Below, in pieces: positions 56,901-64,000 of a DNA stretch of 64,000 nt; positions within the stretch are counted from its first letter, which is position 1; each line of letters begins with the position of its first letter. Source of the DNA: Ornithinibacillus sp. 4-3. Its GTDB lineage: Bacteria; Bacillota; Bacilli; Bacillales; Amphibacillaceae. The notes under the pieces are model-generated. The model saw nothing but the letters and a program-made list of their open reading frames with translations, made no database searches and was not told the DNA's origin. Both the position numbers and the translations under genes were made by a program. Location: assembly GCF_040958695.1 (NCBI RefSeq), contig NZ_CP162599.1, forward strand, positions 344,001-408,000, read 5' to 3'.

Positions 56901-58067
56901 ATGGCAGCAGACGTCATTGTTATTGGTGGAGGAATTATTGGATCATCAATAACTTATCATTTAGCTCGTGATGGTGTAAATGTAAAACAATTAGAAAAAG
57001 GGAGTATTGCCAATCAGGGAGCTGCATCTAGAGTAAGTGCTGGTGGAATACGGCTAAATAATCGTGACCCTCGTGAGCTCGATTTAGCAAAGGAGAGCAT
57101 TAAACGCTGGGAATCTCTTGAAGAAGAATTAGAAGCTGATCTGGAATACGGATCGGCAGGCCAAATCATGTTATTTGATGATCGCTACATTATGGATGCT
57201 CTTGAAAAACAGGTAAAAGAAGATCTAGATAATGGGATAGAAGCTAGAATTGTAACTGGTGAAGAATTAAATGAATTAGTTCCATCTCTGTCTCCTTCTA
57301 TTAAGAAAGCAATATATTATCCGAGTGGTGGTCAAGGAAATGGATTATTAACAACAGTTGCTTATACATCTAAAGCACGTCGCTTAGGTGCGGAGATTAT
57401 CACTGGCGTTGAAGTATACTCTATTGTTAAGGAAAATAATAAGGTTGTTGGCGTAGAAACAAGTGCAGGATTTATGAGTGCGAATATCGTTATTAATGCG
57501 GCTGGAGCATGGGCACCTGTATTACATGAAACATTAGGACTCTCACTTCCTCAAGTAACTCCTTATATTCATCAAATGTCTGCAACAGATCCAGCACCTT
57601 TATCAGTTTTGCCAGGACCAACAATTAGTTCTAGAGGAACTAAAATATCTCTCAAACAAACCATCGATGGGCGAATCCGGGCCGGTGGTGGCTATGCAGC
57701 AAAACCAGGTCCGAAAGAATATACAGGCCGTTTTAACGAGATAGATCTTGAAAAACAACGAAAAACGGTGCTATCAATTATTCCATCCATAGAAGAATAT
57801 GATGTTGATTTTACCTATTATGGAATAGAAGCGCATTGTGTTGATAATATTCCCATATTAGGACCAATTCCTGAAGTAGAAGGATATTTAATAGCGGCAG
57901 GGTTTAGTGGGCATGGATTTACCCTATCTCCTGCAATAGGGATGGTTATTGCTGAAGTAGCTCAAGGTAAACAACCTTCCATTTCAATTGATGCGTTTAG
58001 AATTGCCCGCTCCTATGATAATAGAAAAGAAAGTGAAATAGACACTGTACGTAATGTTCCAGGTTGA
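56901..58067 (+). CDS. FAD-dependent amino-acid-type oxidoreductase (DAO family)
   Basis: A 388-residue flavoprotein with N-terminal Rossmann motif VIVIGGGIIGSSITYHLA and the family C-terminal blocks TYYGIEAHCVDNIPILGPI and AAGFSGHGFTLSPAIGMVIAE. It resembles sarcosine/D-amino-acid/glycine oxidases and related dehydrogenases. The substrate is unknown; an N-methyl or D-amino acid released from imported ligands would fit the context. A ribosome site precedes ATG 56901. It follows SBP 6 and is followed by two hairpins. Confidence 0.88.
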   Translation: MAADVIVIGGGIIGSSITYHLARDGVNVKQLEKGSIANQGAASRVSAGGIRLNNRDPRELDLAKESIKRWESLEEELEADLEYGSAGQIMLFDDRYIMDALEKQVKEDLDNGIEARIVTGEELNELVPSLSPSIKKAIYYPSGGQGNGLLTTVAYTSKARRLGAEIITGVEVYSIVKENNKVVGVETSAGFMSANIVINAAGAWAPVLHETLGLSLPQVTPYIHQMSATDPAPLSVLPGPTISSRGTKISLKQTIDGRIRAGGGYAAKPGPKEYTGRFNEIDLEKQRKTVLSIIPSIEEYDVDFTYYGIEAHCVDNIPILGPIPEVEGYLIAAGFSGHGFTLSPAIGMVIAEVAQGKQPSISIDAFRIARSYDNRKESEIDTVRNVPG

Positions 58068-58088
58068 AAAAATATAGGTTAAAATAAG

Positions 58089-58163
58089 AAATCCCTTTTA
58101 GGTAAACGTGAAAGAAAGAGAACATGTGATAATGTTCTTGAACGTTTATCTAGAGGGGTTTTT
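58089..58163 (+). terminator. Branched terminator-like hairpin
   Basis: An outer stem (58089-58109 with 58142-58163, AAATCCC.../...GGGGTTTT) encloses a smaller GAACAT/ATGTTC hairpin and ends in a T run. Confidence 0.65.
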
Positions 58164-58260
58164 ATTATGAAAATTAACCCCAAAATAAAAGGTGTTTCTT
58201 TTAAGAGTGTTCTGATATTGATTAAAGTATAAAATTTTACAGTTTTACAAATCTACAAAT

Positions 58261-58307
58261 AAAAAGGTTTTTAGGTTGTTTAAATCAACCTAAAAACCTT
58301 TTTATTT
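58261..58307 (+). terminator. Strong Rho-independent terminator
   Basis: AAAAAGGTTTTTAGGTTG (58261-58278) pairs perfectly with CAACCTAAAAACCTTTTT (58286-58303), then more T residues follow. Confidence 0.9.
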
Positions 58308-58362
58308 TGAAATTAATTTAGCATAAAAGTAATTTATCAAAGATACGATAACCTTTCAAAAG

Positions 58363-58380
58363 TTGGCATGATTATTGCAT
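58363..58380 (+). promoter_or_regulatory. Sigma-54 (-24/-12) promoter
   Basis: TTGGCATGATTATTGCAT has GG at 58365-58366 and GC at 58377-58378, the exact 12-bp distance, with a TTGCAT -12 block. It matches the element at 26148-26165 at 17 of 18 positions. It should drive the FluG-like gene and perhaps SBP 7. Confidence 0.88.
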
Positions 58381-58420
58381 TAAATATAATGAGTCAACAA
58401 ATAGAGAAATTAAGTTTCTT

Positions 58421-58440
58421 TTTTATTGATATCAATAAAA
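58421..58440. repeat. Perfect 20-bp palindrome
   Basis: TTTTATTGATATCAATAAAA lies about 40 bp downstream of the -12 element. It could be a regulator site or a cruciform; no second copy was seen in the window. Confidence 0.6.
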
Positions 58441-58590
58441 TTGGAGGTGGTGCATTGTAAAATTGAAATTTCTAATACCATCAATATGTAAAAATGGCTT
58501 TTTGAATAGATACTTAAGTTATTTTTTCTATTGAATACTCAGCTTATTTTCTATTAATAAAATTTTTATAATTTGAAAGGATTGAATCTA

Positions 58591-59805
58591 ATGACACTAA
58601 ATTTTGATCACTTACCTTTTTTTGACCACCATACTCATCTACTATTTACTGATAAAACGAAAATTACAGCTAAAGAGCTATCAATGAATTTTCTTCATGG
58701 TTATCAGGACATGGATCCTTTTGAGCAAGGATTAGATGCTACATATGCCCATGGTAGAGCTTCTGAGAGACAGCTAGAAAATATTGAGAATTTGGGTGTA
58801 GTAAAAACAGTTGTTAATTATATGTCTCAGTTTTTAGGTTGTGAACCCACGATTGAAGCAGTTGTTGAAGCAAGGAATGAGCGTATTAAAGATGTAGAAG
58901 GATTAAAAAAATATACAAAAGATCTTTATGAGGATCAAAATATTGTTGGAACATTAGTAGACTGGCCCTTCAATGAAGATGTAGAGAATGAAAGCGTATT
59001 CCCGGTGCCTGTATATAGAATGTACAATTACGAGGATGTGTATTTCGAACAACTAAAAACAGCCTCTTCATTTGAAGAATTAATGACCGTACTTACTAAA
59101 AGTGTTCGAAAAGCTATCAATGAAGATGGTTATATTGCTTTAAAATGTCATGTTGCAGAACATTACACAATGGCAGTGCGTAATGTTACTGATGAAGAAG
59201 CGGCAATTCAGTTTGTTGCTGCTCAAAATGGAGATTACACGGCGCTTGAAAATGTTTATTTTGCGGCTTTCCGTAATCTAATGTTCGAAGCTCAAGACTT
59301 AGATGTTCCTATTCATATTCATGTTGGATCTACCGGGTTTAATCGTCAGTCAGCAGCATTTGTTCCAGAAATGGATCCATTTCAGTTTGCTCCATTTCTT
59401 GTCTCAGATCCACAATATGTAAAAACAAAAATTGTTCTCCTGCATCAAGGGTATCCATATACTCGTCATGCTTCATTAATGGCTTATTCGTTTCCTAATG
59501 TCTATGTTGACATGAGCTGGACACTTCCTTGGGCATCGTCTATTTTTTGCAGTTGTATAGAAGATGTTTTAAGTACAGCACCTCATACTAAAATATTTTT
59601 CGGTACAGGTCAGCATGGACTGCCAGAGATTGCATGGACTGCTTCAAAAGTGGCCAAAACCTGCCTAGCAGAAGTGATGAACAAAATGGTTTCTTTAAAT
59701 TTAATGGCTCCTAGTCAAGCCGAAGAAACTGCAAAAATGCTTTTATACAAAAATGCGGAAGCTCTATATGATTCAAAAAAGAAAGCTTTAAGTAATATCC
59801 GATAA
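58591..59805 (+). CDS. FluG-like amidohydrolase with a changed catalytic Asp
   Basis: A 404-residue amidohydrolase_2 protein similar to the N-terminal domain of FluG and related enzymes. HxH is in FDHHTHL, a Lys/His pair in LKCHVAEH, His in HIHVG and LLHQGYPYTR, and VYVDMSW follows. The usual Asp block (S/T-D-x-H) reads FFGTGQHGLPE, with Gly in the Asp position. The family splits amides or decarboxylates; without this Asp ordinary hydrolysis is doubtful. The start ATG 58591 follows AAAGGA. It lies behind a sigma-54 promoter and next to SBP 7. Confidence 0.82.
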   Translation: MTLNFDHLPFFDHHTHLLFTDKTKITAKELSMNFLHGYQDMDPFEQGLDATYAHGRASERQLENIENLGVVKTVVNYMSQFLGCEPTIEAVVEARNERIKDVEGLKKYTKDLYEDQNIVGTLVDWPFNEDVENESVFPVPVYRMYNYEDVYFEQLKTASSFEELMTVLTKSVRKAINEDGYIALKCHVAEHYTMAVRNVTDEEAAIQFVAAQNGDYTALENVYFAAFRNLMFEAQDLDVPIHIHVGSTGFNRQSAAFVPEMDPFQFAPFLVSDPQYVKTKIVLLHQGYPYTRHASLMAYSFPNVYVDMSWTLPWASSIFCSCIEDVLSTAPHTKIFFGTGQHGLPEIAWTASKVAKTCLAEVMNKMVSLNLMAPSQAEETAKMLLYKNAEALYDSKKKALSNIR

Positions 59806-59822
59806 GAAATTTCTGAAAATGG

Positions 59823-59850
59823 CTGGTTTATGCTTGTTTAGATAAACCAG
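59823..59850 (+). terminator. Hairpin after the FluG-like gene
   Basis: CTGGTTTAT pairs with ATAAACCAG around a 10-base loop. The T run is poor, so some transcripts may continue into SBP 7. Confidence 0.5.
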
Positions 59851-59959
59851 TCTTCACTAAAATAAAAATTCTCCAAATATTTTTACTAGTTTGCTATAAA
59901 AGTTCAATGATACGTATAAGAATCAAAACTAAAAAATTAAACATCTAGGGGGATAATTC

Positions 59960-61540
59960 ATGTATAAAAGGAATCTTGGATTTTTTTTGATAATGTTAAT
60001 TGTAAGTATTGCTCTTATTGGGTGTGCCGATAATACAGATAACTCCAACCAAGAAGAGGGAAATAATAATGATAATGAGGTTAAAGGAGGACAATTAGAT
60101 TTTGCATATCATGTTCAACCAGCAACATTAGATCCTCATCTCACTGTAAATGATGCGACTAGGGATATTTCTGCACATATTTTTGAGGCGCTTCTGACGT
60201 TAGATACAAGCTTAGAAGTACAGCCAATGCTAGCGGAATCTTATGAATTAAGTGATGATCGAAAAATGATTACTTTCAATTTACGTCAAGGTGTTAAGTT
60301 TCATAATGGGGAAGAAATGACAGCTGATGATGTTATCGCATCCATGGAGAGATGGAAAACTTTATCCTCTCAAGCGGAAACATACCTAGAAGAAATGACA
60401 TTTGAAAAGGAAGATGATTATACAGTAATTGCTCATATTCCAAATCCTACTATACAAGATCTATATATTTTAGCAGACACTGCACAATTTGCAGCAATAA
60501 TGCCAGAGGAAATAATAGAGAATGCAAGTATTGAAGGCGTGGAAGACATGATTGGAACTGGCCCATATAAGTTCGTAGAATGGAAAACAGATAATTATAT
60601 TCATGTTGAAAAATTCGATGATTATCAATCTCGTAGTGAAGAACCTAATGGCATGTCTGGACAGAAAAATGCTTATTTGGATGATATATATTTTCATTTA
60701 ATTACTGATCCCTCTACTAGAATCGCAGGTTTGCAATCGGGTGATTATGACATTGCTAGTGATATTCCACCAGATAGTGCATTGAATTTCTTAAATGATG
60801 ATAATTTCCAAACTGCTGTAGATTTTAGTTCATTTACACCTATTAACTTCAATAAAAAAGAAGGGGTGTTTAAGGATAAAAAGATTCGCCAAGCTGCTAA
60901 CGCTGCTATAAATGTTGAAGATTTGCTAGAGGCAGCTTATGTTAATGAAGAATTTTATGAGCTAGACCACGCATTAGTAAAGAAAGAACAAACGGGCTGG
61001 TACAGTGATGTAGGTAGTGATGTATACAATACGTATGATCCTGAATTAGCAAAAGAGTTATTAGATGAAGCAGGATATGACGGTGAAGAAGTGGTTATTA
61101 TTACTTCTCGTGAATATGCAAATTACTATAATATGTCTGTAGTTGTTAAAGAACAATTAGAAGCAGTAGGCATGAAGGTAAAGCTTGATGTAACTGATTG
61201 GGCAAGTGTTAGTCAGAAACGTGAAGACCCAGAGAAATTTGATATATTTTTTAATAGATTTATGATTAGGCCTTTACCTACTCAATATTTATTCATGAGT
61301 AATGAATGGTTTGGATGGACAGATAGTGAAGAGCTTGAAGAATTATCTGAGAAGATTTTATATGCTGATTCTCTTGAGGAAGCACAAAGCTATACAGATG
61401 AACTTCATGAAGTGTATTGGGATTACATTCCAATCCTTAAACCTGGAAATACTGCATTAATTACTACGTATACTAAAAATGTCAAAGGGTTTGATTATAT
61501 GTCGAATCCTATTTTATGGAATGTGCAACTAGAGGAATAA
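59960..61540 (+). CDS. Family-5 peptide-type solute-binding lipoprotein (SBP 7)
   Basis: A 526-residue lipoprotein with lipobox IALIGCAD and the family core (VQPATLDPHLTVNDATRDISAHIFEAL, FNLRQGVKFHNGEEM, GTGPYKFVEW). It groups with SBP 4 and SBP 5 in its middle region. GGGGG precedes the ATG. It is between the FluG-like gene and a sigma-54 activator gene on the same strand. Confidence 0.9.
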   Translation: MYKRNLGFFLIMLIVSIALIGCADNTDNSNQEEGNNNDNEVKGGQLDFAYHVQPATLDPHLTVNDATRDISAHIFEALLTLDTSLEVQPMLAESYELSDDRKMITFNLRQGVKFHNGEEMTADDVIASMERWKTLSSQAETYLEEMTFEKEDDYTVIAHIPNPTIQDLYILADTAQFAAIMPEEIIENASIEGVEDMIGTGPYKFVEWKTDNYIHVEKFDDYQSRSEEPNGMSGQKNAYLDDIYFHLITDPSTRIAGLQSGDYDIASDIPPDSALNFLNDDNFQTAVDFSSFTPINFNKKEGVFKDKKIRQAANAAINVEDLLEAAYVNEEFYELDHALVKKEQTGWYSDVGSDVYNTYDPELAKELLDEAGYDGEEVVIITSREYANYYNMSVVVKEQLEAVGMKVKLDVTDWASVSQKREDPEKFDIFFNRFMIRPLPTQYLFMSNEWFGWTDSEELEELSEKILYADSLEEAQSYTDELHEVYWDYIPILKPGNTALITTYTKNVKGFDYMSNPILWNVQLEE

Positions 61541-61780
61541 GTACTGGCAAAACAAGTAACTTTTTCAAATTATATATTTAAGGTTAAGAATAGCGAAGAA
61601 CAAACGTTTTTCGTTATTCTTGACGTTTACACGAGAAATTTTGTTGTTCGAGGTTCAGCTTTTTAAGTAGTCATATCGTGTATACTTAGGTTGTCTATAA
61701 ATAAGATGATAATGGTATGTTTATGGCGTTTTACGGGAAGAAACTTTTGGCTAGTGACAACAATACGAGGAGTGCGGTGA

Positions 61781-63850
61781 ATGAAAATATATACAATTGG
61801 ACTTGTTTGTCCAGATGAAAAAACTAGATTCCATATCACTAATTTTTTGCAAATCGTTTTTAGAGGCTGGCTAAATGTTGAAGGAGTCAGTCTTCAGCAT
61901 ATTGATAACATAAGAAGAATTAATGCCAAAATAGTCTTATTTAGCGCCCCAGAATTAGTCAATCAAGCTAAAGAGTTTGGAATGATTAATCGAGATACAG
62001 AAGTAATTATTGCCAAACGCATGGTGCACCACCATTCTTTTGAGCAGCTACTAGAATTATATAAAATAAAGGATGGAACAAATATTTATGTTAGTAATAT
62101 CAATTATGAAGCTGAGTTATCTTCTATTAAGCTATTAAAAAGCTTGAAGCTAAACCATTTAAATTACATTCCATATCATCAAGCAAATAAAGCCAAAGAT
62201 AGTGAAGTTCATATATGCGTCACGTTTGGAAACCCAAACGCTCCAACGGATGTAGCAAGAATTCTTGACTTAGGTCCACGTCAAATTGAATATAGTACAA
62301 TTGTAGAAATTGCACAAAGACTTGGAATTTCTGACTACAATATCCATGCCGCAAACAATTCCGCATACATTAAGTCAATTATGAAATCCTCGGACCTTGG
62401 TAATTTTGATGAGTTAATTGAACGAAGTAAATATCTTAATGCTATTTTAGGTTATTCACGAGATGGGATATTATTATTAGATAAGGATTTCAAGATTATT
62501 TGCTTGAATGAAGAAGCTGCAACGATTATAGCATCACAACAAAATTATGATATTTATGGAAAAGAACTGTCTAAATTGATTCCTACTATGGAAGTAATAC
62601 TTTCTGAAAACAATACACAAAAAAATATCCAGTGGAAAAATATAAGAATAAATGGGAAGGTCTACGCTTGTTCAATTGAACATTGGAGAGGAAGAAATGA
62701 TGAATACTTGTTAATTATTCACAGAAAAAAAGAAGAAATTCAACTAGATGAGAATAATGATAAAGGGTTCTATTCCCGATATGAATTTAGTGATATTATT
62801 ACCCAAAATCAGAATATGAAAGAACTGAAGGAGTTTGCTTCTGCAGTAGCAAAAGGTAATTATAATATAGTTATTTATGGGGAAACAGGCACTGGTAAAG
62901 AATTATTTGCGCATTCTATTCACAATGCATCGCTCAGGAGAGGGCGTCCTTTTATTTTTACCAATGTTACAGCATTACCAGATAGTTTAATTGAGAGTGA
63001 ACTGTTTGGATATGAAGAAGGGGCGTTTACGGGTGCAAAAAAGGGAGGAAAGCCAGGATTATTTGAGCTTGCTAATGGAGGAACCATATTTTTGGACGAA
63101 ATTGGTGACCTTTCTCTTTCCTTACAAACAAAATTATTACGAGTAATACAAGAGCGTAGGGTGCAAAGAGTAGGGGGTACCCGGGTTATTTCGCTTGATG
63201 TGAGAATCATTGCTGCAACGAATCGTAATTTATTAGAAATGTGTGCAGAAGGTACCTTTCGAAAGGATTTATATTATCGACTTCATGTAGTACCAATACA
63301 TATTCCGCCACTTCGAGAGCGGAAAGACGATATCCCTTTGCTGATGAATTACTTTTTAAGAGATAATGGTATTGATATAACACTTCTAACACCAAGACTG
63401 TTAAATTATTTGCATGAATATGAATGGGCTGGTAACACGAGGGAATTAGAAAACTTTTGTCAGTATATTACTAGCTTAGTAGATGTTTTTGGGGAAGATC
63501 CAGGAAAGATTGAGCATAAAGGTTTTGACTTCTTACAAGAACGACTAGAGAGCTTCAAAAGATTATTACCGCAGCCAAGTAATTTGGGAATACTTTATCA
63601 GCAGAACCAGGACTATGACCAAGATTTTATTAATATATTACAAATACTGAATCAGGCAGCAAACAACGGGGAAACTATGAGCAGGAATAAAGTGTACGAA
63701 TCTTTAAAAAGTCATCATCCACTTTCCTTACAGCAAACCAGAGATAGATTACAGAAAATGGCAAACAAAGGACTTGTTGTTTCGGGTAAAACAAAGCAAG
63801 GTACCCATATTACAGAAAAAGGGAAAGACTATTTATTTGGGCGAAAATAA
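61781..63850 (+). CDS. Sigma-54 activator with unusual sensor and winged-helix C terminus
   Basis: A 689-residue enhancer-binding protein. The N-terminal 210 residues form a sensor I do not recognise; its start (MKIYTIGLVCPDEKTRFHI) and the VHICVTFGNPNAPTDVARIL stretch recall no standard receiver domain. A PAS-like domain is at about 217-315. The AAA+ domain has Walker A GETGTGKE (367-374) and GAFTGA (414-419), so it can act on sigma-54. The C terminus is not the usual Fis helix; it looks like a winged helix (RNKVYESLKSHHPL, then VVSGKTKQGTHITEKG). It may activate the promoter at 58363 or others. Confidence 0.86.
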   Translation: MKIYTIGLVCPDEKTRFHITNFLQIVFRGWLNVEGVSLQHIDNIRRINAKIVLFSAPELVNQAKEFGMINRDTEVIIAKRMVHHHSFEQLLELYKIKDGTNIYVSNINYEAELSSIKLLKSLKLNHLNYIPYHQANKAKDSEVHICVTFGNPNAPTDVARILDLGPRQIEYSTIVEIAQRLGISDYNIHAANNSAYIKSIMKSSDLGNFDELIERSKYLNAILGYSRDGILLLDKDFKIICLNEEAATIIASQQNYDIYGKELSKLIPTMEVILSENNTQKNIQWKNIRINGKVYACSIEHWRGRNDEYLLIIHRKKEEIQLDENNDKGFYSRYEFSDIITQNQNMKELKEFASAVAKGNYNIVIYGETGTGKELFAHSIHNASLRRGRPFIFTNVTALPDSLIESELFGYEEGAFTGAKKGGKPGLFELANGGTIFLDEIGDLSLSLQTKLLRVIQERRVQRVGGTRVISLDVRIIAATNRNLLEMCAEGTFRKDLYYRLHVVPIHIPPLRERKDDIPLLMNYFLRDNGIDITLLTPRLLNYLHEYEWAGNTRELENFCQYITSLVDVFGEDPGKIEHKGFDFLQERLESFKRLLPQPSNLGILYQQNQDYDQDFINILQILNQAANNGETMSRNKVYESLKSHHPLSLQQTRDRLQKMANKGLVVSGKTKQGTHITEKGKDYLFGRK

Positions 63851-63960
63851 TGATGGTAAAATAATTTAGTACCCTAGCGAAACATTCTAAGAACTATAAA
63901 CTTGATTTACTGATGAATTTATCGGAGAATAATTTTAGTAGTGATTTTGGGGGTATACAA

Positions 63961-64000
63961 GTGAAAAAGATAATAATACTTTTATTTCTAGTATTGGCTG
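63961..64000 (+). CDS. Start of a secreted protein or lipoprotein, probably another SBP (partial)
   Basis: GTG 63961, with GGGGG eight bases upstream, encodes MKKIIILLFLVLA before the window ends. This is the start of a signal peptide. In this setting an eighth solute-binding lipoprotein is likely, but only 13 codons are visible. Confidence 0.5.
   Translation, partial: MKKIIILLFLVLA

Larger units (their letters stand above)
58164..58590 (+). other. Regulatory region of the FluG-like gene
   Basis: It holds a second terminator (58261-58307), a sigma-54 promoter (58363-58380), and a perfect 20-bp palindrome (58421-58440). The promoter would give a 5' leader of about 200 nt. No ORF with a plausible start was seen in the leader. 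Confidence 0.55.

Overview
The window is low-GC Firmicute DNA, most likely from a Bacillaceae such as Oceanobacillus or a close relative. The evidence is AT-rich coding sequence, strong AGGAGG-type ribosome sites, frequent TTG and GTG starts, SpII lipoprotein signals, and gene sets typical of Bacillus-like genomes (pstSCAB, hom-thrC-thrB, queT, sigL/rpoN, lemA-htpX). Genus assignment is an inference.

The first 23 kb is mostly housekeeping. It starts with the 3' end of an undecaprenyl diphosphate synthase gene, then three small lipoproteins (two are tandem duplicates) and a threonine dehydratase-like enzyme. A divergent TetR/MFS efflux pair follows, whose MFS gene carries an early in-frame stop, and then a frameshifted NTR/TIMP-like secreted protein. 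A cluster of DnaA boxes lies at about 6.7-6.9 kb. Next come a DapA-like aldolase, LemA, HtpX, MetA, a molybdate transporter (modABC) divergent from an HTH/periplasmic-domain regulator, a MarR gene, a Ca2+ P-type ATPase, a MarR/GNAT pair divergent from a YczE-like membrane protein, and pstSCAB behind a clear PhoP box.

From 23 kb to the right edge the window is dominated by a peptide or amino-acid scavenging island. It holds rpoN (sigma-54), two sigma-54 enhancer-binding proteins and two nearly identical -24/-12 promoters. It also holds seven complete family-5 (Opp/Dpp-like) solute-binding lipoproteins, with the start of another lipoprotein at the edge. The associated enzymes are two M19 dipeptidase homologues, an S9 peptidase, an Xaa-Pro-dipeptidase-like amidohydrolase, a FluG-like amidohydrolase, a nitrilase, a DUF2848 protein, two NHL beta-propellers and a FAD oxidoreductase. 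No permease or ATPase for these binding proteins lies in the window. The usual local unit is one binding protein next to one intracellular enzyme. Three of the enzymes (a RocA-like aldehyde dehydrogenase, one M19 protein and the FluG-like amidohydrolase) have lost residues normally needed for catalysis.

The island is interrupted by the ordinary hom-thrC-thrB operon and a queT gene with a probable preQ1 riboswitch. Two insertion sequences have entered: an IS4-family element with a 9-bp target duplication, and an IS3-family element that splits the nitrilase gene. Several reading frames are broken (MFS, TIMP-like, SHOCT-domain, nitrilase), which suggests local decay or, for the single-base shifts, possible sequence errors.
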